In this document: piece after piece, positions 42,165 through 53,865 of the stretch
How positions within the stretch are numbered: position 1 is the stretch's first letter
How the letters are laid out: every line of letters starts with the position of its first letter
From: Pyrenochaeta sp. MPI-SDFR-AT-0127
Taxonomy: Eukaryota > Ascomycota > Dothideomycetes > Pleosporales > Cucurbitariaceae
Reading direction: 5' to 3'
NCBI GenBank assembly: GCA_020747015.1
Contig: JAGTJM010000007.1
Coordinates: 372,001 to 436,000, forward strand
Length of the DNA stretch: 64,000 nucleotides
The notes under the pieces: generated by a model
Database searches by the model: none
What the model was told of the DNA's origin: nothing
Seen by the model: only the letters and a program-made list of their open reading frames with translations
Made by a program: the position numbers and the translations under genes

Positions 42165-43053
42165 AATGGACGAAAACGAATGCGGGTTGTCACAAGCCAA
42201 GGATCTAGAACTGGTATACAAGATCGACGATCTGCTCTTCTCGCTAGTGACGAGCTTTGATCATAGTTCTGGCCTTCACGAACCAGGTCAACACTTTCAG
42301 CTGTAAGGGACTATACAAAGCCTCGTAAGGCATATCATAACTATCGTTAATTAAATCGTGGTTCCTTGCGGACATGCCATCTCAGCCCTAAAAAAATCAC
42401 ACCACTTTGATAACCTAGTCTACAAACCTGCCGGGGAACGGGAGCAGCAACAAGGTAACTTTAGGTTTGTGTGGCGTAGGTCATACACATCAGACGCAAC
42501 GGTCGAAGCAAAGGAACTATCGTTTCGCTTGAGCAGGATTCGATCATCACAATAATCGCCAGGATTGAAGGAGGCATGACTCGCTCCGATCTGCTCTTGT
42601 ACCTTGACTCATCATTCTGGTGTAGATACATGCACCCATACCACCATTTTTTCTCCATTCCACCGGATCATCCATTCAAAGAAGGTGTAAGTGACTACGG
42701 GGATAGAGGTCTATGCGATATTTATCTCTCGCCCTAGCCATCTGTAGACACGGTTCGGGATTTGCTGGGTTCAAATTGCAGCTAAAGAAATAGGGTGCAC
42801 AACTGGAGCAGCAAATAATAAATTCTCCAGCAACTGGTTTTGCGGGAACATCCAAGGAATAATGGAGGAAATCAATCGTCTCCAAGGAGACCTTGCTCAC
42901 GCAGACTCTGCGCTAAGCCACGAGAAAATCCCGGGTGCGGTACTCAGTCAAATCGAATCACAAATTAATGAAATTGGGGCACAGATACAATATGTTCGGG
43001 AAGTGGTGTTCAATTTAGGCGGTAAGAACCACAGGGAAGAAGTGTCCACCTAA
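42165..43053 (+). other. Possible decayed host gene
   Basis: MDENECGLSQAKDLELVYKI opens a short frame at 42165 that ends in a possible donor (CAGCT|GTAAGG). Later frames at 42358-42555 and 42862-43053 (MEEINRLQGDLAHADSALSH, helical) lie on the same strand. I could not join them convincingly and recognise no family. Listed as a weak signal only. Confidence 0.2.
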
Positions 43054-43928
43054 ATACCTTTCGGTGCGTCGCCGGGTCACACATGGACAACCTGTTTAGC
43101 ATGGTAAGAATCCCTTAACGTACTCGACAAGCGAGTTGTGCAGACAACGTTGAAGAACTTGACTTATTAAGCAAGGTGAAGCAGACTGGACGAGTCTCTT
43201 CATCATTCAGTGCGGCGGTAGTTTCACCCAATTCAAAAACCGTGTGCTGGAGGCGGAAAGAGCATCAGCAATGCCAAGACATAAGATTGATTAGATGAAT
43301 TTCCGTGTCACTTTAGCTTTAGCATCCTTACAGCGCCCTGATCCGAAATTTTATACGGTGTACCTCTCCACATCATATTCACGATAACGACTGCCGTTAT
43401 TCCTCACTATTGCTAACACCAATTCCATTCAATAACATGCCCGCTTTGCTCATTTACGATAGTCTTCGCGTGATGTCACCGTGAGTCATTACTGTGGGTG
43501 GGTAGAACCTACAAATGTGCGACTGTGTTTTGAAAACAGGTGCACTGCGAAGACCTTGCTTGCCATGAGCTGAAATCGCGAACGCTACACGTGAACAAAT
43601 CATTTCCATACTTTCGAGCAGAACATGTGTACTAATAATCATGGATGTTCCATCCTCTTCGCAAATGCCTCCGGGCGGCGCACGTCCATGCAGGAGCAGT
43701 TCTCCCTAACCTTCTCCGCTCCTGACCTCGACTCTTAGACAACTACCGAGGTTCACCGCGTAACGATCATCCTGGCGTAACGATCACCCTGAACGCCAAA
43801 ACCACCACCTCAACATGAGGCTATTGAGCCACGTACAAGGGCTACTATTGCCAATTTTTTTTGGTGTTGAGCTCTAAAGGGCTTATTTGATATATATAGC
43901 TGTTTAATTTGGCTGGAAGCTTGGTTTT
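43054..43928. other. Intergenic region
   Basis: No gene seen. 43760-43810 has two CGTAACGATCA repeats that could belong to the terminal region of the adjacent pogo-like remnant. Confidence 0.35.
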
Positions 43929-44646
43929 TCAGCCTCGTCGTGACTCAGCAAGTGGATCGCCTGCTTTACCACGTGAGGCTTTCCCATCACTTTGAGGCTT
44001 TGCAGCCACCCTCTTTTTTAAGGCTGCCTTTGCAGCAGCCTTAAGGCCTATCGTCTTTTCCTTTTGAGACGTTTTGAAGGCTTGTTTATATCGTTTTTGA
44101 GCCTTACGAGCAGCTTCTCCAGAGGCCCGTTCAGCAGCCTTTTCAGCCGTCTCCTTCTCCCTCAATACCCTTGCCTCCGCCCTTGCCTCGCGACTTACTT
44201 GAGTAGCCTGAGCCTTAGCCTGCTTCCTCTCCTTACGTTGCCTTGCTGACTCTGCCTTTTGAAGTTGGTGGTGCTCCTCCTCAAGCTCTTGCTGCTGCAG
44301 GCGCTCATCTGGTTCTTTCACTTTCTTTGGAGACCAAAAAAAAGCTCCACCATGGTACTCCTCAGGCGCCTCCAAAGCCAGGGCCTTGCCTCGCTTTCTG
44401 CGCAGCCTCTCATTAATAAGAGCCTGGTTAAGGCCTTGAGCCTCATGTTCAAGGAGGCTCCTTTGAACTAAGATTGAGTGGTAGGCTTGGCTAAGCTTTT
44501 GAGCCTTTGGATCACGTGTATTCTTGACAACCTCACGCAGCAAGCGTTCAGTCTTTCTCCAATTTGAGACGCTCAAGGCTGAGGAGTTGCTATCGCTTAA
44601 GGCTCCTTCAGAAGGCTGCTTAAGGCAGAATCTTTTGAGTACTGCC
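43929..44646 (-). pseudogene. C-terminal tail of a pogo/Fot-type transposase
   Basis: The frame contains VLKRFCLKQPSEG, then NWRKTERLLREVVKNTRDPK, QAYHSILVQRSLLEHEAQGL and LRRKRGKALALEAPEEYHGG, followed by a highly charged Lys/Arg/Ala/Glu tail ending ESRRG. This is the region C-terminal to the DDE domain in fungal pogo (Fot1/Tigger-like) transposases. Everything upstream is cut off by the LTR at 44647. The tail itself is open. Confidence 0.65.
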
Positions 44647-44863
44647 TGTGAGGGGCTGTGCAAAGGTTGCCGATGCCTGGTAAGAGGATTGTATTCGATG
44701 AAGAAGAAAGCTATCTCAGGAGTAAGGCAGCATTTATATCTGCCTAACTCCTCATGACTCCATGATCGAGAAACTTGCAGAGGTTTCTAGAGCTCCGAGG
44801 TTCTCGCCAACGCTCCGAAGGTTCCACCGAGGAACATTACAACTAGGCTCTAGCCTATAATAC
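44647..44863 (-). mobile_element. Solo LTR, third and most diverged copy
   Basis: 217 bp similar to the LTRs at 195 and 31435, with a small internal insertion (GAGGTTCTCGCCAACGCTCC) and an altered right end (CTATAATAC). No target duplication is recognisable. Confidence 0.75.
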
Positions 44864-45329
44864 GACCGGGCTAATCTAGATGCGAGTACGATTGGAATGA
44901 CGCAGACAGTGAGGTCGTGGCTTCATGGGGGATATACCAGGAGCACGGAGAAGCTTCTTGAAGAGGTCAAGCTACCAGGCACTGACCCATTGGCTAAACT
45001 GAGCTTTGTGGAAGCCTGGGAAGCAGCAAGGCGAAGGGTTACATATGCGGTCCCTCTATAGATTCCAGGTATCCATTTCCACTACGTATCCGTCCACACG
45101 ACCACGCTAGCCGTCTATTCCATCAATTCTATCACAGGTTGCGTGGATGGAAATGGAATGGATCGCCAGCCTGATCGCTTCCTCGATCCGGAAAGAATTG
45201 AGTGCGTTACCGTGTGCATCGCATCGTTTCGCTTTTTCGGGTAACTCGCACATCGGACCAAAGCCGAATGTTGGGAAAGCATGGAGTGCGGATTGAAAAT
45301 CGAAACTCTGACGGTCGTGCACCGCATCC
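44864..45329. other. Downstream region of the rhodopsin-domain gene
   Basis: A plus-strand open stretch (TIGMTQTVRSWLHGGYTRST near 44895) and minus-strand frames at 45107-45378 are present. None shows a family motif or splice context. Possible exon debris. Confidence 0.3.
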
Positions 45330-46825
45330 TTAACTTGATACATCTGGCGAATTCTGGGACTCTTTCGAGGACTTCCATTCGTTCAGCTGTATGTCTCCCT
45401 GATAGTCTGTCTCAGACGCGCTATCGATAGTCTGCTCGAAACTTCCACGTTCAAAGATCGAGTTTTCTTCTGGATATAAATTCGACTTCCGTTTCCTTTC
45501 GCGCATTTTTGATGGATCGTTAGCTGATGGAGCCGACTTCTTGCCTAGGGACAAGCTTTGCAAGGTCGACTTGGCCGATGATCGAATGCTTCGAAGTGCT
45601 ATCGGGAAGAGGCGAGGTGCTAACGGTCGCAGAGGTGGAATACTGATGCAGATAATTCCTAGGCTGCACTCAATCACCGACAGGTTGAGACACGGAACAA
45701 TTGCATCTGAGAGGTTTCAGTACTATACACCAACCAGACTTTAGTTCAAACAGTCGTCCGGTATCAAGGGGATATGAAGCAGTGGATGTTGTAAGGAGAC
45801 ATCGGTACTGACATGTAACGTCCAAACTCCGCAATGTGTATAAGTTTGCAATCCTAATGATGGCGGCTATACAGGCCCTGTGATACGTCAGCCTTTGCTC
45901 ATCCCTTTCAGGCTTTTTGCGCCTACCCAGCTCCTCCTGTGAAAAGCAGACAAAGCGTGATTCTTTGCTTTACAGGCATGTGCAATTTCCAGAGATAATG
46001 ACAGGGCAGGGCGCAGAGCACGACATCAGTCGCTACGTTGATCGAGGAACTTGCATATAGGTACTTCACGAAATCCAGGCATTTCGCCTGTGACTTAGTA
46101 AAGTCCCATGCGCCAGACACAGGATGACATTGGAATATTGTGACGAAGATTCCTACGAACAATCAGCAGAGGCCTTAACCACCACATATTAGTACTCACC
46201 TGCGAACCAGAGACCAACAATTACAATAGCGGTTAAGTACATCGCAATTCTAAACTTCCAGTCTTGGATAAAACGGAGGTACGATGCTACAATAGCTATC
46301 TTGGTGAAGGCGATGGCGCAAGCGTAGAGCACCTGGCAAACGTATAGGTACTGTTATAGGTAAGCAACGCTTTGAACGGATCGATGGAAAGAATCGTGAT
46401 TACCTGAATGCAGCTCTTTATGATATCGAAAATATGCGTCATCGGAAGCATCCACACATGCGTTCCAAGCCCATGACTAGTAGCTATAACGATGAGCAGA
46501 CTCCTTCAACTGAGGTTGATCTACTTACCACTGACGCAGACGGAAGCGAGTGCGGTTGTGAAAACAGCCGCAAGCACGATTAGGACTACGAAGGTAGTCA
46601 GCCGATTGGAGCTACAAAGATGTAACATTGAGCAGCCATACTATCATCAACAAAGACCTTGCGAACTATGCGTATTCGCACGAAGAGCCGCAAGCCGACA
46701 AAGAGAACGATGATATTCGCCGTTTTGATGCTGGCGACTTTTGACGAGTTATCGTTGAAGTTTAACTCGCTTGTATCGACGGGGATGCCTCCAACGGTGA
46801 CTGTGCCCGAACTGGCCATTTTCAT
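45330..46825 (-). CDS. Fungal rhodopsin-domain (PTH11-like) membrane protein, 379 aa
   Basis: Seven exons join in frame: 46825-46642, 46585-46529, 46483-46404, 46350-46200, 46152-45927, 45877-45813 and 45706-45330. Introns are about 45-60 nt, except the last of 106 nt. The product has seven hydrophobic spans. Family blocks include RIRIVRKVFVDDILIVLAAV, YVCQVLYACAIAFTKIAIVA, FQCHPVSGAWDF, INVATDVVLCALPCHYLWKL, ACIAAIIRIANLYTL and ECSLGIICISIPPLRPL. These define the fungal integral membrane 'rhodopsin' domain found in PTH11-type receptors and many orphans. The hydrophilic C-terminal tail (RKRKSNLYPEENSIFERG) is probably cytoplasmic. A Cys-rich CFEM domain is absent. The start was taken at MKMASSG; MASSG two codons later is equally possible. 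Confidence 0.88.
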
Positions 46826-48121
46826 ACGCAATGGAAAGCAACCGTGATAACCGCTGGAGTCGTTATCATGGAATGAGACCGCTCGGAAGGTGCGCGACGA
46901 AAGTGATCATGTGTGAAGCTGTTGATAAAAGCTCATCACAGATATTTAGGTCAACAGGGAGGAGATGCGAGAACGAAATTGTTTGGTCGAGATGTCGAGG
47001 CAGTCTTGCATTACGGACGGCACGGAACAGCTTAGTGGCATTGCATATCAAGAAGCCGGATTTGGATCGTTGCATCTGGTTCCCAATCGGCAGGGACCTG
47101 GTGCATTGAAGTCCTGCAGCATCCCACTCAACGTCGTCGGACTCTCTAGCCGCTGGCTGACAGGCTGGATAAACGTTATTAGCGGCCACTCTTCCGTGCG
47201 TCTCTCCGGTGTGACGGTCTCATTTCCTGAGAAGAGGACCACTAAGCTGAAAGGGCGCACGAATGACCTGGACACGGAAATGAGAGCTGTAACAGGCAGC
47301 AGCAATGACGGGAGGTGCCGAAGTTGAGGGGAAATGGGGACCCCGGAAGTACCGAAGTTGAGGTTTGTGGTTCACGGAAGCGTCTTGCCGGGGCAATTTG
47401 ATAAGCGATCTAGCCAATCTGGATTGATCGGCATCGGCTCCATTTCCACGGAGAACCCCAATGACCGGCCATCTAAATATTGGCTGCACACAACTGCAAA
47501 TCTGAAGAGAAGAAGTCGTCTTCTGCATCATTTTACGGCGAGCTTTTTTTGTATTCATTGAGAGAGGAAGAAAGATCAGAACACACCCGAATTCAATGTG
47601 CAATACCTAGCCACCGAGGCCTAAGGACGCTCGTTTGTCGCAGGCTGTGGATGCCTGCCACCAGCATTCGACATGGGCGGGACTCGAGTCCAAGCAGCCC
47701 ATGGATCTGTTGGGGCAGCCCGAGGGATCACCAAGCTTTATCGGCCCGAAGTACTAACTATCGCGGGATTAGAATATGCACAAGCGCAGGGATAGACGCT
47801 ATGTGAGATCAGTATGGCCAATGGATGGAACGGATCATCGATCCAATCCAACGCCAAAAAATCCAGGGGTATCCAGTCCAATCCAAATCCAGTCCGGTTC
47901 AATCCGTTCAGCCTCAGCCATGGTGGTCTGAGCGGGTGATCAATGTGTATCATGGAAATCTCCACAACGCCCATGAGGATAATTTCGTCAGAAAATGCAT
48001 GGAATGGATTCATCTAAAGTCTGATGGAGAGATCTTGTTACAAAATATGACGTCTTTCCTCATTCGACCGGCTTTTGCCTCATGTCGATGATACCGGCCT
48101 TGTCCCATGAATACACTGTGC
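46826..48121. other. Intergenic region
   Basis: Upstream of the rhodopsin-domain gene. 47825-47925 carries CCAATCC/CCAAATCC-type repeats similar to hAT subterminal DNA, without a recognisable terminal repeat. No gene is supported; overlapping open frames on both strands lack features. Confidence 0.4.
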
Positions 48122-50470
48122 CAGAGTTGCTATCAATCAATCCAATCAATCTCCTCGTCATGGATTGATTGATTGGATTTTTGATGGCGGACGAATTGAT
48201 TGGATTGGATTGATTTGTAAGCTAATCATACTCCCTAAATTGCTTCAAATAGTCGTCAATTTGGGAGAACGTAGGCTCCTCAGCTAACTTGGGTGTTGAA
48301 CAAGCGTCAGGCTTCTTGTAAGGTCGGAGACCTAGTCTCTTCCAGGACCGAAGACTCTGTAGGGCGCTCATAAGATCAGGCTGCATGCGTAATCGTCGTA
48401 CTCCAAGGAGATCTCCCAGCTCGCTAAAGGTTCTCTCGCAATCAGCTGCTGCTGCCGGGATAGATAAGATGTCGATCGCAAAGCGTGAGAGGACTGCGTA
48501 CTGTCGTTGCTTTGCCAACCAGTACTTTATAGGGTCTTTTGCAAAGTCATGGCACTCCACCAGGGGAAGCTCAGCCCTCCACTGCTCATACTCGTCGTCA
48601 GTCTCTAGAGCTTGCTCCTAGTCCTTCATTGTAGCCCTCATGAAGTCTGATCGACTAGCTGCGTAAGTAGTGCGTTGTTCCTTAGATGGAGGAGACGTAG
48701 CTGCCTCGGGAGAGGCCTTTCGGACCTCTGTATCCTTTCGGGCCCTCCACAATTGGTCGAAGCCTCGGTCCAGGTCCTTAATCCAGCCTTCTCGGGGGTG
48801 GGGTTCACCAGAAGTGTTGTAGTTGTCAGGAACCCTCCACGCAGCATCTACAAAGTTCTTGTACGCAGGATGTAGTCGACAGGCAGCGTAGTAAGCTGCA
48901 GACATGTTTAGTTTACTGTAATACTCATCAATCTTTAGGTAGGCGGCGTTTAGGTTGATGAGCAAGTGATCTTCTGGAGCATCGTTGTCCTCGTAGTCCA
49001 CCTCTCGAAGCTCATCCCGGAGGCCTTGCAATTGTTTGAGGAGCCAGTCAAACGTCGGGATCACCTCCCAAATCGCTCCACAAGACCCAGCCTTGCCCCG
49101 GCCCTCCATAAAGCTTGTAGCCTCTTTAAAGGGCGCGAGAAGCTTTTTATACTCAGTAATTGTAGCCCAATCACCAGCGGTAAGCCCTCCTTCGTGAATA
49201 AACAACCGGGGTTTCTTCTCCTCAGTTTGATGCTGGGAGTGTATCGGACGCCGAGTACTAGCAGACTCGCGATTGTACTCTTGTCAGATAAAATGCTGAA
49301 ATGCGCTTAGCAGAAATTGATGATTGTCATGATTTTTTATTGATCGTTTTTTCTCCATTATGTATTGTGTGTGTGCCAAGTGGTTACACCCGAGCTTTGT
49401 GCTACCATGCAGTATCGCGTACCCTCGCTGCTGTGCTATAGATCTAACAGCATACTCTTTCCGGGCACGCATCTTGTATCTGACAACTCTGCTGTCTTGT
49501 AGGTAATGTAGTCGTCAAGTGATTCCGGAGATCTACTGCTCTTGCAAAGCAGTCATAGTAGGTATTCCACCTAGTCAGCGTGGGCTTGATGGGCTTCTTT
49601 AGAGCAAGCTCCTCGTTGATTCGGGTAGCCTCGGCGTGTTGAAACCCCTCTAAGATCTCTCGAGCTTGTGGCGTACAAATAGATGCTAAAACATCAAGCA
49701 AAACTGCAATAGAGCCTGCCTGTCTCCACTCCTCCATGAACGCCCCCTCGTTCTGTAGATTGACGTCGGAGTTTTCAAAAGCCTCGCGGTCTTTGCCAAT
49801 GACAACCTGCTGAGCTCCGAGGTTGAGGATCTGGCATGTACAACGCAGCCGACGGTGCCGCACTTTAAAGCCAAACTCATCTGCCAAAGCCTCAATCGCT
49901 TTGTCGTTGTTTGTCGCGTTATCAAGGACAAAGTAGCCAGGCTGTTTCTTCGTAACGCCAAAGGTTTGGAGCGTAGAGCTTACAATTGAGGCAATATTGG
50001 TACCTGAGTGTTGACCCGAGAGTATACGAAGCCCAAGCACATAGTCTTGGAGAACACCAGCGTTGTCTAGGTGATGTACACAAATCCCAGTTAACACGTG
50101 GTTTCTACCTATTGAAGTCCAGTTATCAAACGTGATATGGATGAGAGATTGAGCCCTCGTCAGGTAATCAGCCACAAGAGGCAGATACGCGTTGCATTCG
50201 GAGATGATGTGATCCCCTAGCGATTGATGGTTCCTTCAGAGGTGCTACTCAGCCAACGGGTTGGCCTTTTGTATCATCTCCCGAAAATACGGCGATTCGA
50301 TTACGTGGAGGGATTGATTCGTTACGACCACCCAGTCCTGTATTGACTGGAGGAAATCATCGTGAGAGAAAGATTGGGCGAGGGCATTGGCCACACCCTG
50401 AGGCACATTAAGCTTCCGAGATTGCTGCATATGGGCGAGGATAGATGTGTGATTCTGCGGTTTCTTGCGC
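48122..50470 (-). pseudogene. hAT-6, 5'-truncated, with nested MITE
   Basis: The 3' terminal repeat CAGAGTTGCTATCAATCAAT starts at 48122 and is followed by a TCAATCAATCC / GGATTGATTG array. Going upstream, the minus-strand frames carry the dimerisation domain SRFAIDILSIPAAAADCERT (48500), the helical part (GGLTAGDWATITEYKKLLAP), VLTGICVHHLDNAG, VLDNATNNDKAIEAL, RRLRCTCQILNLGAQ, SLIHITFDNWTSIG and PQGVANALAQSFSHDDF. Several shifts and a MITE-1 copy break it. The N-terminus and the other end are missing. Copia LTR-like DNA follows at about 50471. Confidence 0.85.
49282..49485 (+). mobile_element. MITE-1 copy inside hAT-6
   Basis: 204 bp with ends TGTCAGATA/TATCTGACA and identical ACTCT on both sides (49277-49281, 49486-49490). 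About 90% like the copy at 3630 by eye. It interrupts the hAT-6 transposase between NHLTTTLPTRQQ and the downstream frame. Confidence 0.88.
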
Positions 50471-50700
50471 TCAATTTTGTTGGAAGCCGGTCCACGTGAT
50501 CGGGAGACTGGGAACTATATAATCAGTCCGGCTCCCTGAGTCGGACCTCAATCAATCAATCAATCACTTACTCCCTGCTACTGATAACAGGTTATGAGCC
50601 CGGGCTCGCGCTGAAACAAGGAGCTAAATGTCCCAAATCAACTCGAAAGGAGTTGTATTGAATAAACTCGAACTCTAGCGACCCGATACAATCTTGAAAT
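50471..50700 (+). repeat. Copia LTR end and primer-binding-like remnant
   Basis: A TATA-like ACTATATAATCAG is followed by AATCAATC repeats and CTACTGATAACA. Then comes GGTTATGAGCCCGGGCTCGC, which looks like an LTR end plus primer-binding site. A short frame MSQINSKGVVLNKLEL with a stop may be a gag start. Truncated remnant; boundaries uncertain. Confidence 0.35.
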
Positions 50701-51130
50701 TCAACAACCTACCAACAACGACCATTATTCGAAGACTCATGACGGACAATGCACCCACCTGTCCAGCATGCCTGGCAGAGCGTAGGTGCAGAGCTTCATG
50801 ACGAGCACCTCGCTTAGCACAAACCCTCGGCTAGCGAATAATGCTTCTGCCAGGTCGACCTGGCAATATGAAGCTTGCTGGCAGAAGGAGTCAACGCATG
50901 AGACACCGTACGAAGAGGCTTGCATGAACTGCCGCACGAAGAAGCTTGCACGAACTGCCGTACAAAGAAACACACATGAGGCACTGTGTGAAGAAAGTGT
51001 CGCACGAAGTACCACACGAAGAAGCACACACAGGGTGCTGCATGAAGAACTTGCAGAAGAGCCTGTCGCAACCTATTTAAAGCTCAAAGTTACTACGTAA
51101 AGAAAACCTACTAAGTTACAACCTCCCGCT
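50701..51130 (+). repeat. Possible 5' LTR region of the copia gag remnant
   Basis: Contains imperfect tandem units around GCACGAAGAAGC / GCACGAACTGCCG at 50925-51040, a TATA-like CCTATTTAAAGC and an end CTAAGTTACA. Position upstream of a copia gag frame suggests LTR or leader DNA. It does not match the LTR family at 195/52858. The open frames here are cysteine-rich only because of the repeats. Confidence 0.35.
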
Positions 51131-51519
51131 GGCTGGCGTGATTTGTCCCCCCAAAAATCGCAACTCCATGCTTCACAGTGCAATTCCACCACAATATTAA
51201 ATGTAAATTTTAGTTTTGAAGCTGGCGATATATTATTTATGCTCTGAATTACTTCCCATGTAAAACAAGAAATTCTAAGAGTGAGGGTAATGAGCTAATT
51301 GGAGTTGAAGTTTGCAACTTCTCTGAACAAGTCACTGATTTTCACGCGCAATTAAACCATAACGCGGGCCAATTTTGGTGCTTTAAAACATTAGGCAAGA
51401 TTCTCCAGGCTCTGAAGCCTCTTTTGGTACTCACCGAAAACAATTAGCCCATGTTGGCGGGAAGTTGTGTGAGGTTAGAGTTGACACATCGAATTTTGGG
51501 GGACAAAATCACGCCAGCC
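51131..51519. mobile_element. MITE-6, Mutator-type, 389 bp
   Basis: Inverted ends GGCTGGCGTGATTTGTCCCC and, at the other side, GGGGGACAAAATCACGCCAG then CC. Identical nonamers CCTCCCGCT (51122-51130 and 51520-51528) flank the element. The 9-bp duplication points to a Mutator-like transposase. It lies between leader-like DNA and the copia gag start. No coding capacity. Confidence 0.85.
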
Positions 51520-51598
51520 CCTCCCGCTAAATACCTGACATCGAACACGAAAGTCTAAGAAGCGAACACCACTACAAGTCTTATCTAGCTGAATCAAA

Positions 51599-52857
51599 AT
51601 GGCTGATAGAGGAGCATCTAGCCAATTGGAGCAGATCCCACTCCTGGAGGGGCCATGTGGGTACATGAAATGGAACTAAAAGATGGAGGACTGGTTGGGC
51701 CTCTACGGTTACGGAAAGCTACTCAGCGAGCAAACTGTGCAACCAACCAGGCGCGAACACGAAAGCAACAACGGGTACCTAACCAGGATCGATACCTGGG
51801 AAGAAAAGCAAGAGCGAGGCTATGCGGCGATCCGCAGCCGATGTGGATTAAATGCCCGAGAAGAACTAAAGGGCGTGAACCAAGTGGACGCAGCATTAGC
51901 CAAACTCAAAAGTCGTTTTCAGCCAAAGGGAAGCGCGATATTTCAGCAACTTGATCAAAACTACGCCGGCCTTACCCTCGAACATTGCAAGAGCGTGTCA
52001 GAGTTCGCTGAAAAGCTTCGTACCGCCCGAAACGAAATCTACCTACTTGATGAAACCTGCAAAATAAGTGAGCCTCATTTTGTGAATAGATTCCTGACCG
52101 GACTTGGCGACAATTATAACGTCTTCCTGGCCTCATTCTATCAAAACAATCGACTAATACCAGAACGAGACGCTCAGAATGTTATCACGAAAGATGCTGT
52201 AACCTTTGATGAGGCAGTAATTGCAGCCGAAAAGGCGGAACAATGACAGCGGTTCAGCGAGAAGAGTAAGGAAGAAACAGCTCTTGTCGCGCAACGGCGC
52301 CCACAGCTGCACTGCTCTGAGTGTGGAAGGAACGGCCATACGCGTAATCAGTGCTGGGAGCTGTACCCAGAACTTAAAGCACAAGTCTTAGTCGAGAGCC
52401 TTGCGAAGACGGAAGCGGGAAAAGCAAAAGTCAAAGAGGATTGAAAAAGAAGGTGCAGGCAACACGGCCGCACTGCCAGTGTCGAATCTTGCCTTCCAAG
52501 ACGAATAGGCTCCGGCGATTGAGCAGGCTTTGAGCTTTGCCTTCTCAGCCGTATCACTGTCGACTGCCTCACCAGGAGTGTCGCGGCTCCTAGAAGAGAA
52601 CTGGGTGTTAGACTGGGGATGCACAAACCACTCTTCGTGCCAGAAGAGCGTGTTTCTCCCCGGCTCACTCCGGACATACAATAGACCACCAATCAATGGC
52701 TTCGGAGGCTCGAGACAGCAACCCACAATGATCGGCACTGCAGTGGTGGCCTGCGATTCAGCCAACAAACGCGAACTACTCACACTGTCCGACACATTGT
52801 ATCACCCTAACGCTGGCTGCAACCTTGTGTCCATCTCCCAGCTAAGAAAGAAGGGGC
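51599..52857 (+). pseudogene. Copia gag-protease remnant
   Basis: From MADRGASSQLEQIPLLEG the frame meets a TAA after YMKWN. It then reads MEDWLGLYGYGKLLSEQT ... LKSRFQPKGSAIFQQLDQNY (Gag), and after a TGA the zinc knuckle CSECGRNGHTRNQC (C-x2-C-x4-H-x4-C). A one-base shift leads to WVLDWGCTNHSSCQ, the protease active site with DWG where D-S/T-G is required. It continues through YHPNAGCNLVSISQLRKKG, the GAG-pre-integrase segment, and stops at the LTR at 52858. Integrase, RT and RNase H are missing. Inactive. Confidence 0.85.
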
Positions 52858-52988
52858 TGTAATAGGCTAAAGCCTAGTTGTAATGTTCCTCGGATGAACC
52901 TTCGGAGTCCTAGAAACTTCTATAAGTTTCTTGATCATAGAGTCACGAGGAGTTAGGCAGATATAAATGCTGCCTTACTCCTGAGATA
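52858..52988 (+). mobile_element. Truncated LTR, opposite orientation
   Basis: TGTAATAGGCTAAAGCCTAG through TGCCTTACTCCTGAGATA matches the first 130 bp of the LTR family seen at 195 and 31435. The last third is missing: at 52988 the sequence changes to a hAT relic. Confidence 0.75.
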
Positions 52989-53412
52989 CAGTAGGCTGCT
53001 CAGGTATCGTATCCCGCTCGACAGGGAGGATGCGATATTCCTCCCACAGTTCTTGCACGGCTGCTTTCCCTCTCACTAGCCAATCAGGGTGATCAGCCCA
53101 TTGTGCCTCGACAGTTGACCACCGAAAGGCGGGGTGGAGGACAAGGGCTGCAAGATATGCAGGACTGTCCTCGGCGAGGGCGTAGTATTGGTCCAGCTTC
53201 ATCCAGCCAAGATTGCAGCCAATCCGTAAGTGCGGTTCTTCATCTCGTTCATGTTGTATCTTTGAGCCGTGCTTGCTGTGCAGAGCCCTTCCGCAATGCG
53301 CCGTCTTCTCTCCTCTGCACGCATTGCGGCGGCCAAAGATGGGTGTTGCTTAGTTGGCGTGACGGCGTGACAGGCGTGACTTTGCCCGTTAGGTTCATTT
53401 TGCGGAACATCC
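52989..53412 (-). mobile_element. hAT-9, deleted relic of the hAT-5 family
   Basis: Minus strand starts CAGGGGATGTTCCGCAAAAT at 53412, a plausible hAT terminus. It passes a short frame (MRAEERRRRIAEGLCTAS) and jumps to transposase helical DNA (MKLDQYYALAEDSPAYLAAL, VQELWEEYRILPVERDTI) nearly identical to 25672-25735. The dimerisation domain and other end are lost at the LTR. Confidence 0.65.
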
Positions 53413-53865
53413 CCTGTTATCGGTAGTGCTGACAAATGGCTCTCCAAAGGAAGACATTGTCTCTTCGATGACAAATCCTCTGTTTGGAATCAGCACCATT
53501 CTACTTATGATGAGTCCTGGTGGTTGCGCAGTAGAGTTCCACCAATTTTGAATTGTGGAGAGGCGGATATGTGACGCATTTTCGCCCAGCTTTGTGATAG
53601 GCCCTAAAGTGCACAGAAGAAACATTTCAGGTCCTAGGGACCGGAAAACGTCCTTCAAAAACTCACGTGCTCGCTGCCGTACACTGCGGCTTGATCTAGA
53701 CCGGGCTTCCAGGCTTTCCGCGTCCTCACGAAGTAAAGTGCAACCCAAGTTGAAGGCCCTTTCCTGGCCGTGGAGTAATGAACTAGTGCTATTATCGAAC
53801 GTTGAAATATTACGTTCAAGTTCTCCGATCAACCAGTCGCTGCAATCTCTATGCTGGGACCGCAT
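53413..53865 (-). pseudogene. Host gene of unknown family, 3'-truncated
   Basis: From ATG at 53865 (MRSQHRDCSDWLIGELERNI) the frame is open. A perfect small intron can be drawn (GTGAGT...CTTTAG, about 65 nt), joining SVRQRAR to PITKLGENASHIRLSTIQNW. The frame continues LIISRMVLIPNRGFVIEETM and reaches the CAGGGG end of hAT-9, after which host sequence is lost. No family recognised, no signal peptide. An intact 5' half next to a transposon end suggests truncation by insertion and deletion. Confidence 0.45.

Noticed and set aside
47738..48013. 91-aa minus-strand frame
   Set aside because: Composed of CCAATCC-type repeat DNA resembling hAT subterminal arrays.
50737..51100. Cysteine- and serine-rich frames on both strands
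   Set aside because: Caused by imperfect tandem repeats in LTR-like DNA; both strands are open for the same reason.
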